Shown here piece by piece: positions 62,920 through 64,000 of a DNA stretch of 64,000 bases (its first letter is position 1; every line of letters begins with the position of its first letter). Source of the DNA: Microvirga flocculans ATCC BAA-817 (GTDB lineage Bacteria; Pseudomonadota; Alphaproteobacteria; Rhizobiales; Beijerinckiaceae); the NCBI RefSeq assembly GCF_000518665.1, contig NZ_JAEA01000007.1:1-64000 (forward strand). Direction: 5' to 3'. The translations under genes and the position numbers were made by a program. The notes beneath the pieces are model-generated. The model was not told the DNA's origin. It did not search any database and saw only the letters and a program-made list of their open reading frames with translations.

Positions 62920-64000
62920 AGGTTCAGGATTTCATCCCGGATGAGGCTTGCTTCCTGCGTTGCATCGAGCCTGACCCAGTCGATCATGCCGCAGTCGCGC
63001 TCGGCTTGCCGCTCAACAACGTCCTTCGTTGCATCGGAAGGATCTCTCTTCCGGTTGGACACCCTCGACAGCAGCAAGGTGATGGGCGCTTGCAGCCAGC
63101 AGCCGTTGAAAGGGACGTTGTGCCGATCCGCGAGCTGCCGAATTCTGTCCCGTTCCTCCGGTCGATCGAACACGGCGTCGACGATCACGGTGAAGCCGCT
63201 CTCAAGGGCCTGTCCGGCCTCTTCGCGCATGATCTCGTAGACGCGTTCGGATATATCAGGTCGGTAGGCTTCTTCCGGCAGCTTTTCGTGGGATCGGACG
63301 CCGTAAAGACGCTTGCGGATACGGTCGCTGTTGAGGACGCGTGCCCCAGGAACCGGAGCGAGGCAAGGGGCAGTGAGAGAGGCAATGGTGTATTTTCCGG
63401 TTCCGCTGAGGCCTCCGATAGCGATCAAGCTTGGCGAGACAGTCTTGAGCAGAGACAAGGCCAGGGTGAGATAATCTCCCGCCTCTGACAGAAGACTGGG
63501 ATTTGCAGCGGCAGGTGAACTCTGCACCTGTGTCGCTGTGACATGGGCACGGATCGCTGCACGGATGGCCATGAAAAACGGGACAAGTTTCAGTCCGTCC
63601 GTTTCATCGGTCACGTCAAGATATCGATTTAGCAATATATTGGCCAGAGAATGACAATTCCTGTGCCATAGATCCATCAGAAGGAAAGCAAGATCGTAGA
63701 GAATGTCGATTTTGGCGAGCTTCTCGTCGAACTCGATGCAGTCGAACAAGGTCGGGATGCCATGCCACAGGCAGATGTTGCGCAGGATAAGATCGCCGTG
63801 ACAGTGCCGGACCTTGCCCGATATCCGGCGGTGCTCAAGCAGCGTCGCATGGTCCTGAAGAGCCTGACGGAACCGTTGTGAGAAAGCAGCTTCCTCACGA
63901 TCGGGAACGAGCCGCGTCGCGTGCAAGGACTCTTCGTTGATGGTGAGAACGCCGGCCATCCCCTGGACGCCTCCGTCATTCAGGCTGACGGCTGCATCCC
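62847..64000 (-). CDS. Bifunctional APH-like phosphotransferase / AAA kinase, N-terminus outside the window
   Basis: At least 384 residues; the frame remains open through the right edge, so the true start is outside. The N-terminal half in view is a choline/aminoglycoside-phosphotransferase fold: catalytic HCHGDLILRNICLW (HxDxxxxN) and the metal site FDCIEFD. The C-terminal half is a P-loop kinase (AAA_33/Zeta-like): IAIGGLSGTGKYTIAS, then LNSDRIRKRL. In the P-loop the usual Lys-Ser/Thr is Lys-Tyr-Thr, an odd substitution. The substrate is unknown; aminoglycoside activity should not be assumed. Confidence 0.88.
   Translation of the reverse strand, partial: DAAVSLNDGGVQGMAGVLTINEESLHATRLVPDREEAAFSQRFRQALQDHATLLEHRRISGKVRHCHGDLILRNICLWHGIPTLFDCIEFDEKLAKIDILYDLAFLLMDLWHRNCHSLANILLNRYLDVTDETDGLKLVPFFMAIRAAIRAHVTATQVQSSPAAANPSLLSEAGDYLTLALSLLKTVSPSLIAIGGLSGTGKYTIASLTAPCLAPVPGARVLNSDRIRKRLYGVRSHEKLPEEAYRPDISERVYEIMREEAGQALESGFTVIVDAVFDRPEERDRIRQLADRHNVPFNGCWLQAPITLLLSRVSNRKRDPSDATKDVVERQAERDCGMIDWVRLDATQEASLIRDEILNLHELKRTSSQSQDGLNPPKATNPS

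Overview
The window reads as a chromosomal segment of a GC-rich alphaproteobacterium, most likely a Hyphomicrobiales member near Microvirga or the Methylobacteriaceae. This placement is inferred from the flagellin/DUF1217 pair, the fused indolepyruvate oxidoreductase, FixK/FixL-type regulation and protein style; no rRNA marker is present. I saw no tRNA, rRNA, CRISPR array, insertion sequence or prophage. Both ends cut genes: a flagellin on the left and an APH/AAA kinase fusion on the right.

1-8.2 kb: flagellin end with a clear terminator, a DUF1217 flagellar-associated protein, small exported proteins, a transglutaminase-like cysteine peptidase, a chemotaxis receptor and an ABC-F ATPase.

8.3-30.9 kb: an aromatic-acid catabolic block. 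A fused indolepyruvate/phenylpyruvate ferredoxin oxidoreductase is divergent from an Lrp regulator. paaZ, a fused enoyl-CoA hydratase/hydroxyacyl-CoA dehydrogenase and a thioesterase form one leftward operon. paaX is followed by paaABCDE plus an extra PaaA/PaaC-like protein. paaG-paaI-paaK-tetR(paaR) runs leftward and a five-gene Liv-type ABC transporter runs rightward from the same intergenic region. TetR-type operators overlap the promoters of paaZ and paaG. Together these genes could import aryl acids, make phenylacetyl-CoA by two routes (PaaK ligase or 2-oxoacid oxidation), epoxidise it, isomerise the ring, open it and oxidise the chain. The final thiolase (PaaJ) is not in the window.

30.9-45 kb: an FAD monooxygenase with a DUF2783 partner, an ExbB-ExbD-TonB system, an orphan UxaA-family dehydratase beside a decayed TRAP-transporter (DctP) fragment and a GntR regulator, a universal stress protein with an SPW membrane protein, and a complete branched-chain 2-oxoacid dehydrogenase operon (bkdA1-bkdA2-bkdB-lpdV).

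45-64 kb: a low-oxygen/stress-type island. It holds CreA, a HlyD-RbbA-YhhJ-type exporter, a GYD protein, an isoaspartyl methyltransferase, a bacterial CDP-archaeol-synthase-like protein paired with a cytochrome c, a host-attachment-family protein, a FixK-like regulator, an OmpR-type response regulator, a large hybrid kinase whose PAS domain keeps the FixL haem ligand, DUF2267 and CysQ. Five FNR/FixK-type sites lie in this island's intergenic regions; three have a -10-like hexamer at class II spacing. I infer an oxygen-responsive regulon built from a FixL-like sensor and a FixK-like activator without an adjacent FixJ.
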